From contig CM049315.1 of assembly GCA_026874595.1 (NCBI GenBank), positions 61,503,389 through 61,567,388 of the forward strand: a DNA stretch of 64,000 nt, read 5' to 3'. Numbering within the stretch: the first letter of the stretch is position 1; every line of letters begins with the position of its first letter. This stretch comes from Sipunculus nudus. Its lineage: Eukaryota; Annelida; Sipuncula; Golfingiida; Sipunculidae. The position numbers and the translations under genes are program-made. The notes below the pieces were generated by a model. It was given only the letters and a program-made list of their open reading frames with translations. It was not told the DNA's origin and ran no database searches. Positions 32,421 to 44,349 of this stretch are shown here, piece after piece.

Positions 32421-33854
32421 AATAGTTTTATGTGTAACCACCAAAAGTGGGATGTGCTAATCCCTGCCCGACTGAACATGCATGTGCACAAAATTTAAAT
32501 AACATTCATCAGTCATTTCTGAGAAAAGGTGCTCACAAACGGACATTGGAAGCGGTGGTAATAGCTTATACAGATGAGCTGAAAGATGCTTAATATTTTA
32601 TAATGTATAAACAATCACAAATAAATTTTAACTCAGAAATGTCATAACAGATTTACCTGCTTTCGTAGAAGGAAGTACCAGGGCTTGAACATGAAAGGCG
32701 AAGTCAGCTTGGCTAGGAAAATGGATGTAACTTTGACAGGAACAGAGTGACCGAAAGATGTGCTGGTGTATAGCCTTTAAATTCTCATCGACCTATATAT
32801 CTCAACTCTCATCTGAAAAAAAAATAATTCATTATTTATACGTTTTGTCCATTCTTATGTGGATATGTAGTTTCTGATAAAATAGAAGGCGCTGTGACGA
32901 TACCTGGAGATATATTGTGTCACTTTCTCAAGATTTAGGTGAAAAAAAGGAAATGAAGTTGACTCCCCTCCCCCCCCCCCCCATAACAAACCCGGCATAT
33001 AGTTCCCGTTAATTAAAGAATAAAAGGCATTCCCAGGCGTGGCCACAGATGAGATGCATGACAGCGGAATATTGTCCCTGCTGTCAATTATGATATACAA
33101 TATGGAAATACATACAACTTCAGCTCAATAGCATTTTATGTGCGAAAATTATAAAGCATAATCGAATCCCTATTACCAATGTGTTATACTTTTTATAAAT
33201 GACCGCAAGAATCTCATTTGATTCGAAAATATATAGAACACTCAAAACTTAACAACAGATTATTCCATGAAATTATAACATTTACCATCTCCGTCTCCTT
33301 CAGAATGCAGATACAACCCATTGCAATGTCCGTTCCTTATGATTGCGGCTCACTTTCATCAGAGGTGTTGATATACTTGTTATCTCATGCAGCTTGCTGT
33401 GCGGTAGGGCCATATCATGTTTCTGCAACAGTATACATTTCACAACGATTTATATTATACTGTATGATATAATGGACAAGAAAGCATATAATATCAAATT
33501 TCCTATTTTAAGGTGTTAACTTTCGAGCTCAATTTCAAATTAATGGAGAGCGCAACCTCCAGTACATATACTAGGACAATACATTACCGGTTCTCCCCTG
33601 TAAATAAAACTAGTCCCACTTCAAGTCTTCCACATATGTTTATCAGGGATTGCATCCTTTCCGCTTTATGGAATGATCTTTTTTTTATCCGTGAAGCGAA
33701 TTAAGAACCTTGAAAAATGCAGTATTAATCCGATGACCTGTAATGACTTTAGATGACCAGTTGTACTTGTAGGAATGCTAATTCTTTGTGCTTGTTTAAC
33801 ATCCGAAAATAAGATAAACTGGATATTGAACACGGAATTGATGAACTGACTCAC

Positions 33855-33946
33855 ATCATATCCGCAATCTACCCAGGAAGAGTGGACCACCTCCACAGCA
33901 TTATGTACTGAGGATTAAGTATCATGCACGACAGCGAAGTTTGGAT
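33855..33946 (-). CDS. Possible further upstream exon or its remnant in the same transposon
   Basis: Flanked by acceptor GTTTTTTCAG and donor GTGAGTCAG. One frame reads NFAVVHDT, a TAA, then SSVHNAVEVVHSSWVDCGYD. The pattern xxVVxF...xVEVVPxSWV resembles the N-terminus found in invertebrate and fish proteins that carry a DUF4806 C-terminal domain. This is a resemblance from memory only, and the internal stop means it is either damaged or misread. Confidence 0.25.
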
Positions 33947-34021
33947 CTGAAAAAAACTACAGCCATGCACCATGTGTAAAATATTCATAAATGGTATTCA
34001 CTTGTGTTTAACGGAATGGTA

Positions 34022-35611
34022 TTGCTGCCACCTGGTAAAAAAATGATTTATCTCCTACGTACGACATGCATATTGTCCCCTACGTACGACATATATAAGT
34101 AATCTTACGGAACTCATTCTCAGATTACAAAAAAAGCTAGGCCAGCTAATAATGATATATAAGCCATGTAGACCTATATATATCTGTTTAAATAAGGCAT
34201 GCTCTCATCCTAACTTTACAACAGCTCCACCTTCTTGCAAACCGCTGAAACACAGTTGAAACGAACACACACACACACAAAATTATAAATATTTCAAGGA
34301 AGTGAAATATATCAAATCGATGTCTGCACGTGATATACAAATCTTTTAGTTTTAGATAGGTATGATAGCAGCGTATGATGTTATAATAGTGAGCCGGTCA
34401 TAATGTTTATAAGAAAACAAGGGACCCATGGGTCTCTGTGCTCAGCTGAAGTTGACCTTGAAGTTAAAAATCTAAATTTATATCAAATGAAGATAATGTC
34501 TGAGAGGAACAGGTAATATAGGCCGTGGATGGTTGATATGATATTGTTGTAAAGAATATTTTGTGATCTGACCATATGTTTCCTAATGTTCAAACTGAAG
34601 CATGTTCAAACATATGCATGGAAACAGTTTCAAACTATATACGGGAATATTTATGGTTAATATGAAGAAAATGAGTAAATATGAAAAACAGATGAGTGGT
34701 TTTGATATTAGGCATTCCCAAAGTGTGGTAATAGGTTTTAAATGGAAAATTGAGGTTTTTCCTTAATATCTGAAAGTAACAAAGTCGCAGTGAACCAGTT
34801 TTCGGTTTGTAGATCTTGGGGACATCTAACAGTATACCGTATGCCATATTTTGGATTCAAAACGTGCCAGTCAAACGGACCGACGGACAATGGACCACGT
34901 GTTTAGCTCAGATGAATTATAGTCAGCCGAGCTAAAAAATATTGCCTTTGCCAAATTGAAACTACTTGTAGAAAAAAGGGTTCGGGCAAGAGGTAACAAC
35001 TGCCTATGAGCCTGACTTTAAGTGTTTGAGAATGGATAATTGTGAGATATATTGAAATATTGAAAGGACATCGTAAAATGTTAGGACATTACACTGTATT
35101 TACACTGCATAAGTTGAACTTCACGCCGTGATGGGCAGATTACACGTATGAGACCGATATGAGGTGTAGATTTTATATCACCACTTCAGCCTGATTTATA
35201 AGGAAAAGACTTGCATCAGAATTTCGTATTCTTCTGTCACAGATTAATCGCACGTCCATGGGTGATAGTTTATAATATTTTTTAGTTCATAATAAAAGTT
35301 ATAAGTAACTAATAAAATGGAATGTTTCCTGTTCAGCTACCAACCAATCGTATCAATGGCTGTAAAGGCCTATGCATTAAATATTTTAAACGACCCACCA
35401 CACCGTGCTTTATGTCAAATATCTAATTCTTAGATCAATTTTGAAATTGAATATCTCTTAAAATCAGGCTATTTGGTAGCTGTAGCTCTTGTCCGAGGCA
35501 ATATGTCGTACGTACGGTACGAGATAATATGTCGCTCGTGCGAGATATAAAGTAGGCCTATATCATACGTACGAGATCAATAGTTTATTTTCATTTACCA
35601 GGTGGCAGCAA
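34022..35611. mobile_element. Nested 1.6-kb TIR element with TA duplication and ACGTACGA subterminal repeats
   Basis: Left TTGCTGCCACCTGGTAAA at 34022-34039, right inverse TTTACCAGGTGGCAGCAA ending at 35611, flanked by TA on both sides (34020-34021, 35612-35613). CTACGTACGACAT-type motifs follow each terminus twice (34058-34095 and 35505-35575). The interior has a GACCGACGGACAATGGACC segment and GTCAGCCGAGCTAA, which also occur at the ends of other repeats in this window. No transposase frame, so it is non-autonomous; the TA site suggests a Tc1/mariner-type partner. Confidence 0.75.
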
Positions 35612-35640
35612 TATGCTTTCGTATTGTTTTATATAACGTG

Positions 35641-35746
35641 CCCCCCCCCCCCCCCCCCGCTCTCACCCAACGACCTTTATATAGACAATTTTAATGCATA
35701 ACACCCATTGACCACTCGATGCAAAAAATCCTTGATCCGCGCCTGG

Positions 35747-35842
<96 letters not shown>
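35641..35842. repeat. Poly-C MITE fragment followed by an (AT)n microsatellite
   Basis: A run of 18 C at 35641-35658, then sequence ending CTTGATCCGCGCCTGG (about 35733-35748), which matches the terminal repeat of the poly-G MITE at 14388 in reverse. An AT run at 35749-35842 follows directly. Confidence 0.6.
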
Positions 35843-35844
<2 letters not shown>

Positions 35845-36398
35845 TAAAAGAACTGACGTTTTCCGGACGTTTATGTGACGTTCAAACTGGACTTTGTTTA
35901 CAATAGCTTAAAATAATGATATCAATTTAATTTTTACAGGCTGCTTCTTCACACAGAGTGTTTTGTACACCAATGCCATATTTTCATCATTCTTTTTAAA
36001 GATTTACCGGTTATGCCCTCAGAGCAAGCAAAAAACATCAAACCAGGCATGGGAGTATTTTGAAGTTTCAAACACTCTTTGTATTACTACTTAAATTGTC
36101 CTTTATCACAAAATAATTATATCTAAGTTTTCTTTGGGTATTATGTCTTAAGTTCACTTACTTTGAAATTATGGATGTCTTCCACTGCAGTTGGTATAAT
36201 GTAGATTATTCAGATTATCCTGATAATATGACGGCGTCTCCTGAAGCGATGTCATCTAGTGCGCATGCGCATTTCTTGCAGCTACAGTAAAATGTTCCCA
36301 TAACGTCCTGGTGACGTTATTTGGCGACGTCCTTTTCGTGACCAAACCAGGACATTCCAGGAACGTACGTTATGGTTACGTTATGTGTTTGCTGGGCA

Positions 36399-37125
36399 GT
36401 CTGTCAAAGCTATAAATAGATCCAGACTGACCTTTGGCCTGTTGCCAAATAGTCCACACCATTGCACAAGCTCACAGTTTGGCTCTACATGCAGCCCTGA
36501 GGGGCATGACACACATGAGGTGATCACATGATACTCATGAGGTGATCACATGCTACCTATGAGGTGATCACATGGTGTCCATGAGGTGTTCACGTGTCAC
36601 CCATGAGGTGATCATATGCCTTGTGCTTGGCTGCATTGATTCAACTCTTGACCTATATCTGGCTGCACTGAATGAACTCTTGACCTGTTGCATAATCTGA
36701 CACAGTTGGCAGTCTGCCAAAGCTATAAATATATCCAGGTTGAACTTTGGTGCCTAATCTTATCCAGTTGGCAGTCTGTCAAAGCTATAAATATATCAAG
36801 ACTGACCTTTGGCCTGTTGCCAAATCTGAAATAGTAGACACACCATTGCACAAGCTCACAGATTGGCTCTACATGCAGCCCTGAGGGGCATGACACACAT
36901 GAGGTGATCACATGATACTCATGAGGTGATCACATGCTACCTATGAGGTAATTACATGGTGCCCGTGAGGTGTTCTCATGTCACCCATGAGGTGATCATA
37001 TGCCTTGTGCTTTGCTGCACTGATTGAACTCTTGACCTATATCTGGTTGCACTAAATGAACTCTTGATCTGTTGCCAAATCTGAAAAAATTCGCAGTTTC
37101 TCAACCTATTTAAAGATACAGACAC
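36399..37125. repeat. Tandem array with TATA-box motifs, right part, with nested TGAGGTGATCACATG units
   Basis: Continues the array from 30909. TATAAATA occurs at 36411, 36724 and 36786, each after a GTCTG(C/T)CAAAGC box. Two larger blocks (about 36418-36690 and 36800-37080) repeat each other, each with CACCATTGCACAAGCTCACAG, GGCTCTACATGCAGCCCTGA and then five units of about 21 bp with core CATGAGGTGATCACATG. So it is a higher-order array with at least three nested periods. Confidence 0.8.
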
Positions 37126-37770
37126 AATCATGGCCTGTTGGCTAATCTGTTTACACACTCTGAAAAATGACGTTTCACAGATGTTTTACATGATGTTTAT
37201 TATGTTTTGTATGCAAACATGTTTCAATTTTAAACATGTTTCAAAACATGTTTCACCATTTGTTTCAAAATTGGGCCCATTGAAACATCATGCTATGTCG
37301 TTACATGTGTGAAACATGTCTAATACATGTTTTAAGACATGTCTCGCGTGGGAAATTACATTTTACTTGTTTTAACCGCCGTTATTTTTTGCCACTGATC
37401 ACATGACCGGATATTCTCCCCATTCATATGATAAACTAATTGCCAGTGATCGCGGGAAAGTTGAAAACTTCCGAGAAAACGGAATACGATTTTGAGCAAT
37501 TACCAGGTCCACCTTGGATGATGTTCAGTCTTGAGCGCAGAGAAGGTTTCCTGTAGCAACCCAAAATATAATTTGCCAGAAATTAAAAGGTGAGTCAAAA
37601 GTTTAGTTTGTGAACAGTATATATATTCATAATATCGCTCATAGAAATACAAATATTCATGCTTTATATAAATAACAACGACATTTTACCTTCACAAGAA
37701 TTAATATGCAATGTAAAGTACAAACCACCATTCAGATACAGTAATGTCACTTATGAGACAATTCATATAC

Positions 37771-37972
37771 AAGGGTATGTACAGGATTTTGGAAAGATGG
37801 GGGGGGGGGGGGGATCTCCAAAATAAAAGTCCTTACTTTTCAAAAGCTGATGGGATACAGCCCTCTGAAGGGCCAATAATTCACTGGTTTTCATTGTAAA
37901 AGGGGAGGGGGGGGGGCTTTCTTGACCCCTTGGAACCCCCAACCCCCCACAATGCAGCGCCCCTGAATATAA
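37771..37972. mobile_element. Poly-G MITE copy
   Basis: A diverged left end (ACAGGATTTTGG), a G run at 37800-37814, a second G run near 37900-37917 and the right end GCGCCCCTGAAT. Same family as 14388-14598. Another truncated piece with a G run at 38040-38056 and the end ATGCCCCTG lies just downstream. Confidence 0.6.
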
Positions 37973-38599
37973 GATTTTCCATTGCTCTTATTCCATGTGA
38001 GTCCAGAACACAAGTAAGAAGTAGCGTCAGTTTATCTTCGGGGGGGGGGGGGGGGGTTGATCCCCCCTCAATATTGATGCCCCTGCAAGTAAGTACATTT
38101 AAGAGGGGGCAATCAAGCAGGCAGGAATGTTAATGACTGTAGCAGTCTTTGACATTTGGAGTGTTTTTATATTTAAAAAATTGCTTTAAAATAGACATGT
38201 TTTTATATTTTTTTAGAGTAAAACAAGTGGTCATTAGCAGCTTTTTATTAGAAACTACTGTACAAAATTCAATTTGGTTCGGCAAAACCATGACCCATCT
38301 TTGGGTGCATTGTGGACCCAAGTATACATGTATAGGCTGCTGAGTAGGTAAGATATTTATTTATCAAATGTGATGCATGATGAAAATTTTGCTGTTTCAA
38401 GAAGTAGGCTGTGCAAAGATAATTTTGTTAAATTTTCAAGGCAGTTTTACTGAAACCTTGAATTCGAAGATGAATAAGGATATGATAAAATGAGCAAATT
38501 TAAAACCTGTAATTATGTACAATATCATATTTGTGTAGATTAAAATCTGCAGCATGTTTAAAAATTACCTCATGAGCACATCATAAACAAAATGGTAAT

Positions 38600-39430
38600 T
38601 TATGCATCTTATCAATGCTGAATGTGTGTACCTGGGTGGGTGGTGATGGTGGAATAGGTTCCACAGTAACAAGGCTGGATGTGTGAATGGAGTCCAGGGT
38701 ACCAATGCTTGATGTGTGGTGCTTGTGGATTTTGGTCAAGGGTACCATGGCTGGGTGTGTGTACATGGGTGTTGGTGGAACTGGGTTCAGAGTACCAAGT
38801 CTGGATGTGTGAATACATGACTGGTGGTGAACTTAGGTCCAGGGTACCATGGATGAATGTACATGGGTGTTGGTGGAATGGGGTTCAGGGTACCAAGAAT
38901 GGATGTGTGCACATTTGTAGTGTTGGGGGAATAGGGTCCAGGGTACCAGTGCTGGATGCATGTATATGGGTGGTGCTTGTGGAATAGGGTTCAGGATACC
39001 AAGTCTGGATGTGAAAACATGACTGGTGGTGGTACCAAGGCTGGTTGTGTGCACACAGTGTTGATGGAACTGGGTCTAGGGTACTAAGGCTGGATGTGTG
39101 ATTACATGACTGGTAATGGACTGGAGCCCAGGGTACAAAGGCTGGATGTGTGATCATGGATGTTTGTGGAATGTGGTCCAGGGTACAAAGGCTGGATATC
39201 TGTACATGAGGTTGCTGGAATTGGGTCAAGGGTATCAAGGTTGGATGTGTGTACATGGGTGTTGGTAGAATGGAGTCCAGGGTACCAAGGCTGGATGTGT
39301 GTACATAGGTGTTGGTGGTGGGACTTCATTGGATACCCAGGCTCGATGGGTAAATATTGGTGGTGGGATGGTTTCCAGGGTACCAAGGCTGGTATATTGG
39401 TGGTAAAGGTGGTATAGTGGTTCCAGTTTA
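38600..39430. repeat. Minisatellite, about 16 units of about 50 bp with a GGTACCAAGGCTGGATGTGTG core
   Basis: The units contain CAGGGTACCAAGGCTGGATG, GTGTGTACATGGGTG and TTGGTGGAATGGG with variable length. All long open frames here, on both strands, are repeat artefacts. Confidence 0.9.
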
Positions 39431-42400
39431 CCCTGGAGTGAATTTGGGGAGAGAATGAATATTTAATTTAGTAATTCTTGCTTCACTTTATCCAAATTTT
39501 TTATTATTACACAAAGATGCAAATATTTTCCTCTTGTATAATTTTTGGTAATAGTTGAAGTTTTCTAGTTGAACATATTTGCAGGTAATATATTTTTAAT
39601 CCTTGATTAAATATAAAGTACATGTGATGTTTTATTTTGTTATTGTCAATGCCACTGAATTATTAAATGACAGATGCTTGCAACATATTTTGCTAACCAG
39701 CAGCTTTAAATTCCTTAGGGGTCTTTGATTTAATTGTTGTAAGCATTCATATTATTCCATTAAAGAGGTATAACTTTTAGAGGCCTTATTCTTAAATATC
39801 ATCATTATGTTACCAGGTGTAAACAGTATTTGAATAAAATGTAAGAAGTGGACATTTTCATTTTATAAAAAGAAACCTCCATATAAATAACTGTTATAAG
39901 TTCTTTTTGGACTTGTGTCAGTATCTAGCTGATGTCAGTGCATTCCATGCAGCTGCATGCATGTTTAAGAACTGTCAGCTGTGTTGCTGACAGTTAATAC
40001 TATTTCATCTTTTTCTCCAAACTGATTATGGAAATAACACAATTTAGCTACTGATAAATTGCTGCACCTTTTTCAGAAAGATGTCAAAGAAGATTCATTT
40101 TGTACACAAGAGGGTACAGAACCAACACCTGTTTTATCATAGACAATGGAGAAGTGAGGTCAGGTGCTATTTTGAGTAATATGAAGATATGTTTATTTGA
40201 GAATGGTTCAGTATGGAAAACCTCGTACCTACTTTGCACTCTATTCTTAATATAACTAACCCAGCACAACACATGCAACTTCTTAACCCACTGTGTCTTG
40301 AAAAGAGTGTCTTGAAAATAAAGTGCCCAATAAGGACAAGTCAACTTCTTCCACAGTTTGTGGCTGCATTAAAATAATTTAGTATTTGATTCTTTTGTTA
40401 CATCCTTATTATTCTACATATTTTCTAAGAAATCTTTTATGAATTTTACTATTCACATATATTAAATGTTTCACTCTTTTTTATGGTAATTGGATTTTTC
40501 CAACTCTTAGAAATGTTTGATGAATCACTGTGAACATACAGCAGTTACTTATTCTTGTACAATCTGGCTGATTTATCATGTATTTCATTGTTTGTGTGAG
40601 GGTTCATTTGCACCAAACTTGTATTTATGTTAAAGTTCCAAATGTGATGGTACAGGCTATATTTGGCAAATGTGTAATTTGTAGTATTTAATTGTCATGA
40701 TTGATTGCATAAATGTAACCCTGTAAAGCTTCAAGTATTTACAGATGGAGGCCTTGTTTTAGGATTCTAATTTCAAATTTATATTAAAGTGATACAAACC
40801 AAGGATTCGGTATTATGAAAATATTAGATGTTTAATTAGGGTGCTTTTAGTATTGCTCTGATAGATTCTTTTGATACACTTATCAGAATAGCAGCTGATG
40901 TGCCTCTCAACTATGCTTAATTGCTGAGAAATCTTCAGTCATGGGAGACTTTGTTGATGCCAGCCTTTTCTGTATTTTCTTTTACCCTTTCTGGCTGTAA
41001 AAAGTTGGCTGTAGTCAGACTGAAGCCAGAAACACTGAAAGTAAATATATATTGGCATGTCTGAATTATGTAAATGCTCATTCATGATCTGAGATCAGTG
41101 TTGCTACCTTCTAAAACATATAAATATTATACAGTCAGTTTTATATAATTGCGATACTTGCAGTTGTCACACACAGTGCATGCAAAAATTTATAGTATTG
41201 GGACATTTAATTTACAGTTTTTTCATGCTAGTAAACCTAAGTTGTTTTCTGCTTCAGGATGTGTTTGGTTAGATTGTAGAAAACTGTCCAACATAAAAAA
41301 AATATCTAAAAGGAATATACTTCATATAAAAAAAAGTTTTCTTTTGGAAGAAGAAAGATACTAGTTTAATGTTAAGAAGAATTTGATACACTTAAATGTT
41401 CTTATAGCTATTAGAAAATTCAAGAGCAACCTTTACGGGAGGTTTTTATCAAATCATTATTCAACTTGTAGAGTTTTAGCTCACTGACTAAGACTCTTTG
41501 GCTTTTTAGTGTTTAGAATCAAATGCAAGCTGTATTTTAAATTTTAAGTTGTAAATTGTAATAGGTTTAAACTTATTTATTATATATTAAAGCTATGAGA
41601 GCAGCTACTTTTAGCTATTATTTAAATGTTTTGAATATGTTTTCTCTTGAATTGTCAACTTAGTTGATTTTTTAAATTAAATTAAATTTCTGAAATTAAA
41701 TATTGAAATAAAACTTGCAAATTGGTGTATACATTATAGCATTTCATTTAAATCTCTTAAGCTGGCTGGGCATTATTGAGCATAACACTGGTGCTTGCAG
41801 TCAGGTATATTGAGTAAACGTTCATATAATTTCATTTTTAGCTAAACTGGCAGTATGTTAAACCAGTTTTTAGAAATAATAATTAAGATTTTTCTTAATC
41901 AAATGGATTCTTTCATCACCAATTTTTTTCCTTATTGCAATTATTATATTAAATGTGTATTATTATACTGTAGCTCACTTCCACTTTCTTCCTTATTGTA
42001 TATTTAAAAAGGTTTCACACAGTCCAAGTGGGTATTTATTACATGCATGTTACAGTCAGAATATGAAATCTTTAATTATACAAATGTGTAATCATGAGAG
42101 GCTCCAGCATCTTTCAGGTTGTCCATAAAATTGTAAAGTCCACACCAAACACGTCAAATGTGTAAGTAATACAACTCGGTAGAGCATATTATGTGTATAT
42201 TTATATGCTGAACATTTTTAAAATATTAATAAAAAATAAAATATTGCCTCATTTCCATTTACTAGAATTTTATACAAATTTTCTCGTTACCAATTCCAGC
42301 TGAGTGCCATGACCCACAAGTTCCTTGTTATTCATTGTGCAGCAGATCAGATTAGGTTTGCTAGGTTTAATTATTATTGTAATTCATAGTGAATAATATT

Positions 42401-43204
42401 TGTGTATACAGCTATGGGGAAGACAAAATTGTATTAGTACTGGTACATTCAGTATTAATATGATAAATGAATACATGCAGACAACAGATATTTAAGTAGA
42501 TACTAAATGAACCTTATCTTATTGCTGTTAATGGGCATGACTGCATTTATTGTAAAAGAACACTTACAGAAAACTGTGTATTTCAAATATAATATAAATG
42601 GCCATTTCTGATATAGATCTGCATTATGTATTCCACATTTTATGCCAAGCATTTTTAAACTAACGAAAATTCTGTAGAAGCCATGAACTGCCATTAGACT
42701 ATCAGCCTATCAGCATTGCCCATTTTAAATATACTGATATATAAAATATTCTTTTTTCATCTTTTGAAATAAGAGTTCCTGCCTTTTATAATGATATGGG
42801 GCCAGTTATGAGTCTTGGATTTATACATGGTATTTTAAATCACTTTAATATGTTTTTATACCCACAATAAGTAATTCTGTTTTGATATATGTTTCTATTA
42901 TTATGATAGATAAGATTTCGTCTTCAGCACCTGGCTGTAATGTATTTGATCTGGGAAATTTAAGGAGACAATTAATGAAGGTTCTGGTAGCTTTATATAA
43001 TAACCTTTAATTGATAACCCATACTGGAAACATTTCCTGTTCAGTGCATCCTCCAAATTAGAAAGCATTGTCTAAGGAATAAATGTTATCTTTCCAGTAA
43101 ATTTATGAGTTGTTTCATCAGAAGCACCTCGTCAGGTTTTCATGATTGTTGCAGTGGACATAAAACGACAAAGACAAACAACAAAGAACATTTGCGACTT
43201 TAAA
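39431..43204. other. Long AT-rich non-coding stretch with one possible terminal exon
   Basis: No substantial coding frame over 3.8 kb. At about 40079-40144, after TGCACCTTTTTCAG, one frame reads KDVKEDSFCTQEGTEPTPVL to a TAG. It has a good acceptor and a hydrophilic, exon-like composition, and could be the last exon of a gene with a long 3' untranslated region. I found no matching upstream exon, although a GTGAGT donor is present at about 37591. Confidence 0.25.
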
Positions 43205-43919
43205 TATTTTTCAAAACATGTTTTATTTTGTAGACATTTTTGATACATGATTAAAATGCAAATATGCCTTCGATGGGCAAATGTTATTTTTTTCTAGGAA
43301 AACGAAACTTTCTTTTGAAACATATTTCATATAAAAACATGAAACACAGTGACATGTTTTACTCTAAGTTAAAAACATGTTTCTTTGGAAAACACATGTT
43401 TCGAAAAATGGGACAAATACACGTTTTAGGCTTAACAGACGTTTTGAATAGTTACATGTTTTATGAAAGTGAAACATGTCTTAAAACATGTCTTCTATGT
43501 GACATATTTCATATAAAGACATGTAACACTGAGACATGTTTTACTCTAAGTTTAAAACATGTTTCTTAGGAGAAAACATGTTTCGAAAAATGGGACAACT
43601 ACATGTTTTAGGCTAAACAAACGTTTTAAATAGTTACATGTTTTATGAAAAATGAGACATGTCTTAAGACATGTCTTATATGCGACATATTTCATATAAA
43701 AACATGTAACACAGACACATGTTTTATCTTACTGTCCATGAAATTTTCTCTGTGTGTGAAACATGTTTTATATAAAAACATGTTTCAAGAGGATTAAAAA
43801 CATGTTTTCGCAGTTGAAACATCAGTGAGTCATGAAACATGCTGGAAACATGTTTCGAAAAATGGGACAGAATGGTGTTTTAAATAGAAACGTGAAACAT
43901 GTCCTCGGTTTTTAGAGTG

Positions 43920-44349
43920 CACATGCTGAAAGACTTTGGCTAAAATGCTTTTTTTCAAGCTGACATATTCATTAACTTTTTATCAAATATCTAGAATAAG
44001 AAAAGATGCAGTCCTTTCATTGTTAAAGGTCAAATTATTCTACCAAAATCATTCAAGTAAATTTGAACAAAGGCCACCTCAGAATAATTTTTGTGCAATG
44101 TTACACAAGTTATAATTACAACAATAATTTTGTAGAAGATTACTGTTGCAGTCCTCAGTTTGAAATAGACATAATAATGGCCATAAGACCAACTTCAGCT
44201 TTTCACGCCTCAACCAAAAATCAACAAACCAATCTATTCTGATATGATTGAAAGAACCATATCCTAGGATAATTCTTTTGAAAAATTGAACGATTCAACT
44301 TGACAGTTTCATCATTAACATTTTAAGCTGAAGTGGCTAAAAAAAAAAC
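43920..44349. other. Non-coding, decayed relative of the following repeat
   Basis: Phrases such as AAAATCA, CAAACCAA and TTGAACAA resemble diverged parts of the 44.35-46.48 kb units. No gene. Confidence 0.35.

Larger units (their letters stand above)
30912..36396. mobile_element. 5.5-kb TIR transposon with CCCAGCAAAC ends and GACGTT subterminal repeats
   Basis: Left terminus CCCAGCAAACAAAATAACG, right terminus CGTTATGTGTTTGCTGGG, in inverted orientation. CA flanks both sides (30910-30911 and 36397-36398). Intact neighbouring array copies read TTGGCAGTCTG across this point, so removing the element and one CA restores the array exactly. Subterminal GACGTT/AACGTC motifs are dense on the left (30930-31080) and right (35855-35890, 36300-36385). 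The interior holds a candidate minus-strand spliced gene, a SINE-like piece and a nested TIR element. I cannot assign the superfamily. Confidence 0.82.
37156..43919. mobile_element. Probable large element bounded by CACTCT ends with AAACATGTTT palindrome arrays
   Basis: Left terminus CACTCTGAAAAATGACG, right terminus GGTTTTTAGAGTG, in inverse orientation. Inside each end are many copies of the palindrome AAACATGTTT and its half AAACATG: about 37190-37350 on the left and 43215-43900 on the right. The right array has at least two larger repeats of about 200 bp (43310 and 43510 starts, both with GTTTCGAAAAATGGGACAA). The ends differ in length and I could not find a convincing target duplication. 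The interior holds MITE pieces, a minisatellite and long AT-rich non-coding sequence. Confidence 0.5.

Noticed and set aside
38580-39420. Open frames of 60-120 codons on both strands rich in HTSS or WMCVH patterns
   Set aside because: They are translations of the about 50-bp minisatellite.
37156-43919. Target duplication for the CACTCT-bounded element
   Set aside because: TTACA on the left and CACAT on the right share at most CA; not convincing, so the boundaries are marked provisional.
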